64,000 bases of DNA, from positions 124,001-188,000 of the forward strand of contig NZ_JAEMUW010000012.1 of NCBI RefSeq assembly GCF_016598485.1. The letters run 5' to 3'. Position 1 is the stretch's first letter. The number at the start of each line of letters is the position of its first letter. Below are positions 18,496 to 25,974 of the stretch, piece by piece. A program made the translations under genes and the position numbers. Under the pieces are notes generated by a model, which was not told the origin of the DNA, made no database searches, and saw nothing but the letters and a program-made list of their open reading frames with translations. Origin of the DNA: Micromonospora coerulea. Its GTDB lineage: Bacteria; Actinomycetota; Actinomycetes; Mycobacteriales; Micromonosporaceae.

Positions 18496-19667
18496 GACCG
18501 GTACCGCCCAGCGGCGTCGATGATCGCGCTGGCCACGGCCGTGGCCGCATGGGGCCGGCCGTGTTGACGGGCGGCGTTGGCCAGCTCCTGGCGTCGTTCC
18601 GGGTGGTCGAGCAGCACCATGATCTCCTCGTAGAAGCGGTTGGCGGAGGCGTCGGGGCCGGCGAGCATGCGGGAGGCACCGGCGTCGGCGAGGTGCCGTG
18701 CGGTCCGCCGCTGTTCGTCGCCGCCGGTGGGGATGAGCGGGATGAAGACGCATGCCTTGCCCAGGGCGGTGAGTTCGGCGACGGTGCCGGCGCCGCTGCG
18801 CGCGACGACGATGTCCGCGGCGCTCAGGACGTCGGGCAGCTCGCCGTGGACGTAGTCGACGACCCGGTACCTGCTGCGCAGGTGTTCCGGGAGGGCGGCC
18901 GCGACCTGCCGCATCCGGTCGAGGGAGTAGTCGCCGCACTGGTGCAGCACCTGACATTTCTGCAGGAGTCCGGGGAGGATGTCGGCGATCAGGTTGTTGA
19001 CCTGGACGGCGCCCTGGGCGCCGCCGGTGACGTACACCAGCGGCAGGCGCGGATCCAGGTGGTACGCGGCGAGCGCCCGGTCGCGGTTGCCCGTGAGGAT
19101 CTCGGGCCGGATCGGGTTGCCGGTGACCACCGCGCGGGTTCTCGCTCGGACGGGCAGATGGTCGATGGAAGACTCGTGACTCAGCAGCACCCGATCGGCG
19201 AGGCGGGCGAGGATCCGGTTCGCCAACCCGAGCGTGAGAATCTGCTCGTGCATGACCAGCGGACGGCGGGTCATCCAGGCGGCGATCCCGATCGGGACGG
19301 AGACGTATCCCCCGGTGGAGAAGACCACCTCGGGCCGGGTGCGCACCACGATCATGATGGCCTGGAAGACGCCGAGCGGCACGCGGAAGGCGTCGGCGAC
19401 GTTGCGACCCCACTCGTGCAGGTTCGGCGAGCGGCGCAGTTTGCCGGTGGTGATCGCCGTGAAGGGAATGCCCTCCTGCCGGGCGATGCTGGCCTCCAGT
19501 CCGTGGGCGACGCCCACCCAGCGGACGTCCGGTGCGGTGCCGGCTGCCGCCAGCCGGTCGCGGAGCGTACGGATCGTGGTCAGCGCCGGGTAGGTGTGCC
19601 CGCCCGTTCCCCCGCCCGTGACGATCATACGGAGACCACGAAGATGTTCCGCGGTGTAGACGGCCAT
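18492..19667 (-). CDS. MurG-like UDP-GlcNAc:lipid I N-acetylglucosaminyltransferase paralogue
   Basis: A 391-aa GT-B glycosyltransferase of family GT28. ATG 19667 overlaps the ligase stop (ATGA), which fixes the start. MurG hallmarks: GGGTGGH (18-24), STGGYVSVPI, TGNPIRPEI, GGAQGAVQVNN and the donor-site VARSGAGTVAEL. MurG adds GlcNAc to lipid I at the inner membrane face to make lipid II. The housekeeping murG lies in the dcw cluster, which is not here, so this is a second, dedicated copy. A MurG inside a VanX operon suggests it handles an altered pentapeptide precursor; that role is inference. Confidence 0.87.
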   Translation of the reverse strand: MAVYTAEHLRGLRMIVTGGGTGGHTYPALTTIRTLRDRLAAAGTAPDVRWVGVAHGLEASIARQEGIPFTAITTGKLRRSPNLHEWGRNVADAFRVPLGVFQAIMIVVRTRPEVVFSTGGYVSVPIGIAAWMTRRPLVMHEQILTLGLANRILARLADRVLLSHESSIDHLPVRARTRAVVTGNPIRPEILTGNRDRALAAYHLDPRLPLVYVTGGAQGAVQVNNLIADILPGLLQKCQVLHQCGDYSLDRMRQVAAALPEHLRSRYRVVDYVHGELPDVLSAADIVVARSGAGTVAELTALGKACVFIPLIPTGGDEQRRTARHLADAGASRMLAGPDASANRFYEEIMVLLDHPERRQELANAARQHGRPHAATAVASAIIDAAGRYRS

Positions 19668-20695
19668 CAGCAGGGACTCGGGCAGCGGGAGGCGGTGTCG
19701 CGTCGGTGCAGTGCGCCCTGGATGAGGATGTCGAGCAGTGCGGAGTAGCCGACGCCGGCCCGCTGCCAGATCTGCGGGTACTGGGAAGCGGCGGTGAATC
19801 CGGGGAAGGTGTTGACCTCGTTGATCACCGGCTCCCGGTAGTCTCCGCTCCACCCTGTGCCGTGGTCGCCGTCCGGATCCGGGAGGAAGAAGTCGACGCG
19901 CAGCAGCCCACGGCAGCCGAGCGCGTGGAACGCCTGCACGGCCCGGTCCTGCAGTAGTCGGGTGGTGCCGGGGTCGAGCTGGGCCGGAATGTGGAAGACG
20001 GCACCCCCGTCGTACTTGGCGTCGTAGTCGAAGAAGGCGCCGTTCGCCACCCGTATCTCCAGCGGCGGCCCGGCCTCGACGCGACCGTCGAGGTGCTGAA
20101 GGACGCCGACGTCGATCTCGCGCCCGCGCACCGCGCGTTCCACGAGAACCTTCGCGTCGCTCTCGCGCGCGAGCCGCAGAGCGGCGGGCAGTTGCGCCCA
20201 TTGTTCGACCCTGGAGACTCCCAGGCTGGAGCCGGCCCGGGCCGGTTTGACGAAGACGGGCAGCCCCAGCCGCTCCTGATCCCGCGACGACAGCTCCTCG
20301 TCGGGCCGCAGCGTCACCCCGTCGGCCACGCGCAGGCCGTCGGCGGCGAGGAGTTTCTTCGTGACCGGCTTGTCCATCCCCGCGGCGCTGGCGAAGACAC
20401 CGTTTCCGACAAACGCGACGCCGAGCCACTCCAGCATCGACTGGACGGTGCCGTCCTCACCGTACGGGCCGTGCAGCGCCGGGAACACCACCTCCTGGTC
20501 GCCGAGGGTCCGCAGCGCCTGCGCGAACGTGGCCCGGTCGCCGTTCACCCGCCACTGGCCGTCCCGCTCGATCAGCACCTCGGTCACCCGGTAGGCGGCG
20601 GGGTCGAGGTGGGCCAGGATGCTCTCCGCCGAGCGCCGGGAGACGTCGTGCTCCCCGCTGCGCCCACCGAACAGCACCGCCAAACGAACAGTCAT
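19667..20695 (-). CDS. D-alanine:D-X ligase (Ddl family, possibly altered specificity)
   Basis: A 342-aa ATP-grasp ligase starting at ATG 20695. Family motifs: GGRSGEHDVS (Glu15), HGPYGEDG, GMDKPVTKKLL, VKPARAGSSLG, the omega loop DYDAKY (Lys227, Tyr228) and NEVNTFPGF. The Tyr loop resembles D-Ala-D-Ala and D-Ala-D-Ser ligases rather than VanA-type D-Lac ligases, which carry His there. In the following SxYP motif, most D-Ala-D-Ala ligases have Met/Leu and VanA/VanC types Arg; this protein has Gln305. Product specificity is therefore uncertain. The TnpB element ends five bases upstream of the start, and no Shine-Dalgarno sequence remains. Confidence 0.88.
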   Translation of the reverse strand: MTVRLAVLFGGRSGEHDVSRRSAESILAHLDPAAYRVTEVLIERDGQWRVNGDRATFAQALRTLGDQEVVFPALHGPYGEDGTVQSMLEWLGVAFVGNGVFASAAGMDKPVTKKLLAADGLRVADGVTLRPDEELSSRDQERLGLPVFVKPARAGSSLGVSRVEQWAQLPAALRLARESDAKVLVERAVRGREIDVGVLQHLDGRVEAGPPLEIRVANGAFFDYDAKYDGGAVFHIPAQLDPGTTRLLQDRAVQAFHALGCRGLLRVDFFLPDPDGDHGTGWSGDYREPVINEVNTFPGFTAASQYPQIWQRAGVGYSALLDILIQGALHRRDTASRCPSPC

Positions 20696-20796
20696 CAGAG
20701 TTGCGGCGTGGAAACCCGGCCGCCCAGGGCCGGGAGGAAACGCCGCTCCCTCCCCTCAATGATCGTGTTATACAGTGGACTGCTAGAATGGGAAAT

Positions 20797-21906
20797 GTGA
20801 ACGGAGTGGTGAAGCGGACGTACAAGTACCGCTTCTATCCCACTCCTGAGCAGGCCGAACAACTCAATCGCACCTTCGGGTGTGTGCGCTTGGTATACAA
20901 CAAAGCCCTCGATGAACGAACCCGCGCATACGCCACGGAACGCCGCTCGATCAGCTACGTGGAATCGTCGGCAGCCCTGACCGAATGGAAACGCGGCGAG
21001 GATCTGGCATTCCTCAACGAGGTATCCAGCGTTCCGCTGCAACAAGCGTTGCGGCATCTGCAAGCCGCCTACGCCGCGTTTTTCGCCAAGCGCGCCCGAT
21101 ACCCCCGTTTCAAGTCCAAGAAGAAGTCCCGGGCCAGCGCCGAGTACACCCGGTCGGCGTTCACGTGGCGTGACGGGCGGCTCACCCTGGCTAAGCAGGC
21201 ACAGTCGCTGCACATCGTGTGGTCGCGTCCGCTGCCCGACGGTGCCGTACCGTCCACCGTCACCGTGTCTCGAGACGCGACCGGTCGCTGGTTCGTGTCC
21301 CTGCTTGTCGAGGATCCGAACGTCCAGCCGCTCCCATGGGTTGACACGGCGGTCGGCGTCGACGCGGGCCTGACCAGCCTGGTGGCTCTGTCCACCGGGG
21401 AGAAGGTCACCAACCCCCGTCACGAGCGGGCTGACCGACGGAAACTCGCCAAGGCCCAGCGGAACCTGGCCCGCAGGGAGAAAGCCTCGGAGAATCGGGC
21501 CAAAGCCCGACTCAAGGTCGCCAGGCTTCACGCCCGGATCGCCGACCGGCGACGGGACCACCTGCACAAACTGTCGACTCGGCTCGTCCGCGAGAACCAA
21601 ACGGTCGTGATCGAAGACCTCGGCGTTCGCAACATGCTCCGCAACCACCGCCTGGCCCGCGCCATCTCCGACGCCGCTTGGTCCGACCTGCGGGCCATGT
21701 TGGAGTACAAGGCCGCCTGATACGGGCGCACTCTGGTGGCGGTGGACCGCTGGTTCCCGTCGTCCAAGCTGTGCTCGGACTGCGGGCGGCTGACCGAACC
21801 CCTGCCGTTGAACATCCGATCGTGGCAATGCCCATGCGGTGCGACCCACGACCGGGACATCAACGCAGCGAGAAACCTTCTGGCCGCCGGGCTGGCGGAC
21901 AGATAA
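20797..21906 (+). pseudogene. tnpB: TnpB RNA-guided nuclease gene with internal TGA
   Basis: The frame from GTG 20797 (ATG 20788 is an alternative) encodes TnpB: YKYRFYPTPEQ at the N-terminus, RuvC-I VGVDAGLTSLVAL, RuvC-II VVIEDLGVRNML, then a TGA at 21718-21720 exactly where relatives have Trp in EYKAxWYGRTL. The same frame resumes with VDRWFPSSKLCSDCG, the second zinc pair CPCG and RuvC-III HDRDINAA, and ends at 21906. A single TGG to TGA change explains this. Translation stopping there would lack the zinc finger and the last catalytic Asp. A TAGAAT box at 20784-20789 suggests a leaderless transcript from GTG 20797. Confidence 0.85.
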
Positions 21907-21919
21907 AACGCCTGTGGAG

Positions 21920-22028
21920 CTGGTGTAAGACCCCAACGGAACCCTCCGGGCGGGCAGTCGGCGATGAAGCAGGAAACCCCACGGGCGACCGGGGGAATCC
22001 CGGCCCTTCAGGGCCGGGAGGATGTCAA
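21920..22028 (+). ncRNA. Putative omega RNA (TnpB guide scaffold) at the element's right end
   Basis: In IS605-type elements the RNA that guides TnpB is transcribed from the 3' part of tnpB through the right-end hairpin and continues into flanking DNA, which serves as guide. Here the hairpin is at 21999-22018 and the element ends about 22028. The guide would thus be the next 16-20 bases, within the 3' end of the alr frame. The start coordinate is a guess; only the hairpin and its position relative to tnpB are seen. Confidence 0.5.
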
Positions 22029-23230
22029 GATGTTGCCGCTTCCCCGCGTAGGTGTACGCGCGCCACTCGCGCGCCGATTCCGGTCAAGACTTCGTGCGGG
22101 TTGGTGCCGGCCCACCGCGCCCACTCGGCGGCCGTCGGCTCGGCCGGGTCGGGCGAGCCGGGCTCGGCGCCGGGACCGAAGACGATCACCGGATCGCCGA
22201 GCGCCACCGGCAGGTCGCCGACGTCGACGACGCACTGATCCATGGCGATGCGGCCGACGATCATACATCGTCGACCAGCGAGCCAGACCCACGCGCGGCC
22301 CTCGGCGGTGCGCGACAGACCATCGGCGTACCCGAGCGGCAGCAGGGCGAGCGTGGTCGGCCGATTGGTCACGTGGTCGGGCCCGTATGAGACGCCCGTC
22401 CCGGCGGGCACGCGCTTCAGGTTGATCACCCTTGACCGCAGGGTCATGGCGGGTCGCAGGCGGAAACGGCGGGGACCGGTCGCGCCAAAGGGGTCGATGC
22501 CATACATGGCCAGGCCGATCCGACAGAGATCGAACCGGGTCTCCGGGGCGGCCAGCGCCGCCGCCGAATTGGCCAGATGCACCACCTCAGGGTCAAGCCC
22601 GGCATCCCGGGCGATCCGCAGCGCCTCCCGGAACGTTGACAGCTGCCGGGCGATGCTCGGGCATCCAGGCTCGTCGGCGTTCGTCAGGTGGGACCACACC
22701 CCGTGTACCTGGACGCTGCGCTCCGCCTCGTGCTTGCGAGCCCAGGCGACCAGTTCGGTCCATTCGTCGCCGCTGGCACCGTTGCGTGACAGACCGACGT
22801 CTGCCTTGAGTTGGACCGCGGCGGGCAGACCGAGATCGGTGGCCGCGGTGGCGATCGCGTGCAGATGGGTCAGGGTCGACACCCCGATGTCGACGTCGGC
22901 GGCGATCAGGCGGGTGAAGTCCTCGTCCGGCCGGTGCAGCCAGCTCAGGACGGGTGCGTCGATGCCCGCCGATCGCAGTGCCACCGCCTCCGTGGCCGAG
23001 GTCACGCCCAGCCATGCGGCGCCGGCGCCCAACGCAGCCCGCGCCACCGGCACCGCACCGTGCCCGAACGCGTCGGCCTTCACCACGGCCATCAGCCCGG
23101 TGCGTGCGATCGCCGCGATCGTCCGGATGTTCTCCGCGATCGCCGCAAGATCGATCACGGACTCGGCCAGCTGGGCACTCTCGTTGATCACACCGGTCGG
23201 CACACGGCGATCACGCGTACCCGGCGTCAC
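22025..23230 (-). CDS. alr: Alanine racemase family protein, possible serine racemase
   Basis: A 401-aa fold-type III PLP racemase. GTG 23230 overlaps the stop of a small upstream ORF (GTGA) and has GAGG seven bases upstream. The PLP lysine is Lys51 in VVKADAFGHG; the second catalytic base is Tyr282 in GVSYGPDH; GRIAMDQCVVDVG is the usual C-terminal block. In the segment aligned with NYEV of alanine racemases, where Tyr contacts substrate and VanT has Asn, this protein has PHEV (His379), a change that could admit serine. The last residues and stop come from the TnpB element, so the native C-terminus is slightly altered. Confidence 0.88.
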   Translation of the reverse strand: MTPGTRDRRVPTGVINESAQLAESVIDLAAIAENIRTIAAIARTGLMAVVKADAFGHGAVPVARAALGAGAAWLGVTSATEAVALRSAGIDAPVLSWLHRPDEDFTRLIAADVDIGVSTLTHLHAIATAATDLGLPAAVQLKADVGLSRNGASGDEWTELVAWARKHEAERSVQVHGVWSHLTNADEPGCPSIARQLSTFREALRIARDAGLDPEVVHLANSAAALAAPETRFDLCRIGLAMYGIDPFGATGPRRFRLRPAMTLRSRVINLKRVPAGTGVSYGPDHVTNRPTTLALLPLGYADGLSRTAEGRAWVWLAGRRCMIVGRIAMDQCVVDVGDLPVALGDPVIVFGPGAEPGSPDPAEPTAAEWARWAGTNPHEVLTGIGARVARVHLRGEAATS

Positions 23231-23394
23231 CCGGCAGCCTCGGGTTCGACGGGTGGTTGATCCGGCGGTTCGGCGGCCCCGTGCCCGCCGACCGCGGCGG
23301 CCCGGCGCACCGCGAGCGTCTCCCGGATCCGCCGCCGGGCCGCCCGCCGCTGTTGCTCGTCGCGGTGGCCTGGGTGTGCTGGTTCGAAGATCAT
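23227..23394 (-). CDS. Small 55-aa ORF coupled to alr
   Basis: ATG 23394 to a stop that overlaps the alr start (GTGA at 23227-23230). The peptide is Arg-rich in its first half (DEQQRRAARRRIRETLAVRR) and Pro/Glu-rich in its second. No family is recognised. It would be the first product of the van-like operon; the exact overlap is the main argument for translation. It may serve only to couple ribosomes to alr. Confidence 0.4.
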   Translation of the reverse strand: MIFEPAHPGHRDEQQRRAARRRIRETLAVRRAAAVGGHGAAEPPDQPPVEPEAAG

Positions 23395-23438
23395 GTCCGA
23401 CTCTTGACTGACATGACGGGAACGGTAGGCAGCCGGTG

Positions 23439-23523
23439 GTGAAGAACTCTTGAAGAAGCCGTGGGCCAGCTGTGCGGATATCCCGCTCGCCGCCTCCGGA
23501 GCCTGCCCACATCAGTTCTTCAC
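23439..23523. promoter_or_regulatory. Putative VanR-type operator in the divergent promoter
   Basis: TGAAGAA occurs twice with an 11-base period (23440-23446 and 23451-23457), the spacing expected for an OmpR-family dimer. The decamer GTGAAGAACT (23439-23448) returns as a perfect inverted copy at 23514-23523. The region lies between the start of the alr operon and the response-regulator gene, so it could control both. Confidence 0.5.
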
Positions 23524-23573
23524 GGGTTTCGGGTTTACTTGAACCCCGCCACCACCAGGCAGAATGGGGAAAC

Positions 23574-24314
23574 ATGAGCGCGCGGATCCTGGTCGCCGAG
23601 GACGACCCCAAGCAGGCCAACCTGGTACGGGTCTATCTCGAACGCGAGGGGCACAGCGTGCTGCTGGTCGGCGACGGGCGGGCCGCGCTGGACCAGTGCC
23701 GGTCCCGCCGGCCGGACCTGGTGGTCCTCGACGTGATGATGCCGGTCCTCGACGGCCTGGACGTGTGCCGGATCCTGCGCGCCGAATCGGAGATTCCGAT
23801 CCTGCTGCTGACCGCCCGTACCACCGAGGACGACGTCCTGCTGGGTCTCGACCTCGGTGCCGACGACTACCTCACCAAGCCGTACAGCCCGCGGGAGCTG
23901 GCCGCCCGGGTACGGGCGCTGCTGCGCCGGGCCCGGGTGGTGAGCGCCGACAACCGGGCGGTGCTGCGCGTCGGCGACCTTGAGGTGGACGCCGGCCGGT
24001 TCGAGGTACGCGTCGGCGGCCGGCCGGTCGCCCTGACGGCCAAGGAGTTCGGCATCCTCGAGGTGCTCGCCGGCGAGCCCGGGCGGGCGTTCACCCGGGC
24101 GCAGATCATCGACCGGGCCTTCGGATTCGATCATTTCGTGCTTGAACGCACCGTCGACGCGCACGTGATGAACCTCCGCCGCAAGATCGAGGACGACGTT
24201 GCCGAGCCGCGGTACGTGCAGACCGTCTACGGCCGCGGCTACCGGCTCGCCGAACCGGAGCCGGAATTGGCGGCGGCGCTGACGCCCGAGGGCACGCCCG
24301 GAGCCGGCCGGTGA
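23574..24314 (+). CDS. OmpR-family response regulator, VanR-like
   Basis: A 246-aa regulator with ATG 23574 behind GGGGA. The receiver domain has the acidic pair at Asp10/Asp11, phosphoacceptor Asp53 in VVLDVMMP, Thr/Ala switch LLLTAR and Lys102 in DYLTKPYS. The C-terminal winged helix is complete (ALTAKEFGILEVLAGEPGR, VDAHVMNLRRKIEDD, VQTVYGRGYRL). The stop overlaps the kinase start (GTGA). Being divergent from the alr-ddl-murG-vanX string it most likely regulates it, though the same architecture is common outside van loci. Confidence 0.9.
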   Translation: MSARILVAEDDPKQANLVRVYLEREGHSVLLVGDGRAALDQCRSRRPDLVVLDVMMPVLDGLDVCRILRAESEIPILLLTARTTEDDVLLGLDLGADDYLTKPYSPRELAARVRALLRRARVVSADNRAVLRVGDLEVDAGRFEVRVGGRPVALTAKEFGILEVLAGEPGRAFTRAQIIDRAFGFDHFVLERTVDAHVMNLRRKIEDDVAEPRYVQTVYGRGYRLAEPEPELAAALTPEGTPGAGR

Positions 24315-25966
24315 GTTTTCGGCTACGGGTGCTCTGGCTGGTCGTCCTCGTCGCGGTGAGCGCGACCGCGGCGACCGCGTGGCTGACCCTGCGGCAGGCC
24401 TCGCAACAGATCAACGACTCGGCCACCACCGACCGGGCGCAACTCGATGAGGTCGTCGGCCGACTCACGACGTACGGCAGCCGGCACGGCACCTGGGAGG
24501 GTGTGCCCGACCTGGTGCGGGACCTGCGCGCCCAGACCGGTCAGCGGATCCACCTGGTCGCCGACACGGGCCAGGTGATCGTGGACACGGACACCCAGGA
24601 GGACCGCACCGCCCGGCCGCTCGGCACGATGGTCGGGGTCGTCGACCCGCGGCCGGTTTTGAATCTGGCCGCACTGCCAGCGGAGCCGGCGAGCCGGCAG
24701 AAAGGTGTGGCCGGTGCGATTGCCGGCTACCGCACCGGCGTGCGGTTCGCGGCCTGCCTGACGCGGGAATCCGTCCCTGTGGTCGCCTCACTCACCAGCA
24801 CGGGAGTTCCGCAGTTCGACGCCGACCTGGGCGCGGCCGACGTGCGCGATCGCCCTGGTGCCGCTGAGATCGTCGACGGCTGCGCCGACGTCGCGGCAGA
24901 GCCGGGCCGGCACCTGGCAGACGCTGCCTCGGTGCAGGTGTGCGGCACCTCGACGGTGGAAGCACTGGATTCCTGCCTGGCCCAGGCCTTCACCAACGAC
25001 ATCAGTGACGTCGCGCCGGTAACCGCCCGGGTCTACCTCGGCGCTCGCGGCGATCCGGCGTCCGTGTTGACCGCTGGTCCACTGCTCGCCGCGGCAGCGG
25101 GCGTCGCGGCGGTCGCGGTCATCGGCACCGTGCTGCTGAGCCGGCGGGTGCTGCGCCCCATCGACACGCTCACCGCGGCCGCTCAGCGGCTCGGCCGGGG
25201 CGACCTCACCGGACGGGTGCCGGTGTGGGGCAACGACGAGCTGGCGGAGTTGGCCCGGTCGTTCAACCGGATGGCCGACTCCCTGCAGCGCGGGGAGGAG
25301 CGGCAACGCCGGCTGGTCGCCGACGTCGCACATGAACTGCGCACCCCGCTGGCCAACCTGCGCGGCTATCTCGAGGCGCTCTCCGACGGCGTGATCACGC
25401 CGGACCAGGACCTCTTCGCGTCACTCCATGAAGAGGCGATGCTGCAACAGCGCATCGTTGACGACCTGCAGGACCTGGCCCTGGCTGAGGCCGGCAAACT
25501 GGCGTACCACCGGGTCACGGTGGATCTGGCCGAACTCCTCGAGACCTGCCGCACCGCCCACCACGCCCTGGCGGAGTCGACCGGGGCGTCGTTGCGCGTG
25601 GCGGCCGAGCCGGTTGCGGTACACGCCGATCCCGACCGGCTCCGCCAGGTGGTGGGCAATCTCGTCACCAACGCACTACGGGTGACCGCTGCGGGCGGCA
25701 GCGTCCGGCTGGTCGCGAGCCGGACCGACACGCTGGCGATCGTCCGGGTAGTCGACACCGGCTCGGGAATCGCAGCGGACGCGCTGCCGCATGTGTTCGA
25801 CCGGTTCTGGCGGGCCGACTCCGCACGGGGCCGCCGTACTGGGGGCAGTGGCCTCGGCCTCGCCATCGCCCGACAGATCGTCACCGATCACCAGGGCACC
25901 ATCACGGTCGCGAGTGAGGTCGGCGTCGGGACGACATTCACCATTACGCTTCCCCGCGCCGACTAG
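24311..25966 (+). CDS. Sensor histidine kinase, VanS position
   Basis: A 551-aa membrane kinase. Helix 1 at about 6-26, an extracytoplasmic sensor of about 225 residues, helix 2 at about 252-277, HAMP (278-330), then HisKA with phospho-His341 in VAHELRTPLANL, N box Asn454, G1 DTGSGIA (482) and G2 GSGLGLAIA (512). The sensor is much larger than the short loop of classical glycopeptide VanS proteins and holds four Cys (149, 191, 211, 222) that could form two disulfides. The stimulus is unknown; the cassette context suggests a wall-active compound. An old transposase end begins within ten bases of its stop codon. Confidence 0.9.
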   Translation: MSFRLRVLWLVVLVAVSATAATAWLTLRQASQQINDSATTDRAQLDEVVGRLTTYGSRHGTWEGVPDLVRDLRAQTGQRIHLVADTGQVIVDTDTQEDRTARPLGTMVGVVDPRPVLNLAALPAEPASRQKGVAGAIAGYRTGVRFAACLTRESVPVVASLTSTGVPQFDADLGAADVRDRPGAAEIVDGCADVAAEPGRHLADAASVQVCGTSTVEALDSCLAQAFTNDISDVAPVTARVYLGARGDPASVLTAGPLLAAAAGVAAVAVIGTVLLSRRVLRPIDTLTAAAQRLGRGDLTGRVPVWGNDELAELARSFNRMADSLQRGEERQRRLVADVAHELRTPLANLRGYLEALSDGVITPDQDLFASLHEEAMLQQRIVDDLQDLALAEAGKLAYHRVTVDLAELLETCRTAHHALAESTGASLRVAAEPVAVHADPDRLRQVVGNLVTNALRVTAAGGSVRLVASRTDTLAIVRVVDTGSGIAADALPHVFDRFWRADSARGRRTGGSGLGLAIARQIVTDHQGTITVASEVGVGTTFTITLPRAD

Positions 25967-25974
25967 GTTGATCT

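Larger units (their letters stand above)
20701..22028 (+). mobile_element. IS200/IS605-type TnpB-only element inserted between alr and ddl
   Basis: The element is bounded on the left by a two-part hairpin: outer GCGGCGT/ACGCCGC at 20703-20709 and 20740-20746, inner CCCGGCC/GGCCGGG at 20715-20721 and 20728-20734. On the right, CCCGGCCC/GGGCCGGG with a TTCA loop at 21999-22018 is followed by AGGATGTCAA. Such subterminal hairpins and the absence of terminal inverted repeats are typical of IS605-type elements. There is no TnpA. The right end supplies the last bases and stop codon of the minus-strand alr frame. Exact left boundary is uncertain by a few bases. Confidence 0.8.

Noticed and set aside
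18496-20429. N-terminal extensions of the vanX-like and murG-like frames
   Set aside because: The open frames continue upstream over the ligase and MurG genes, but the ATGA overlaps and domain starts fix the shorter proteins.
17474-25966. Classical VanA-type (D-Lac) resistance cluster
   Set aside because: There is no VanH dehydrogenase, and the ligase has the Tyr-type omega loop instead of the His found in D-Lac ligases.
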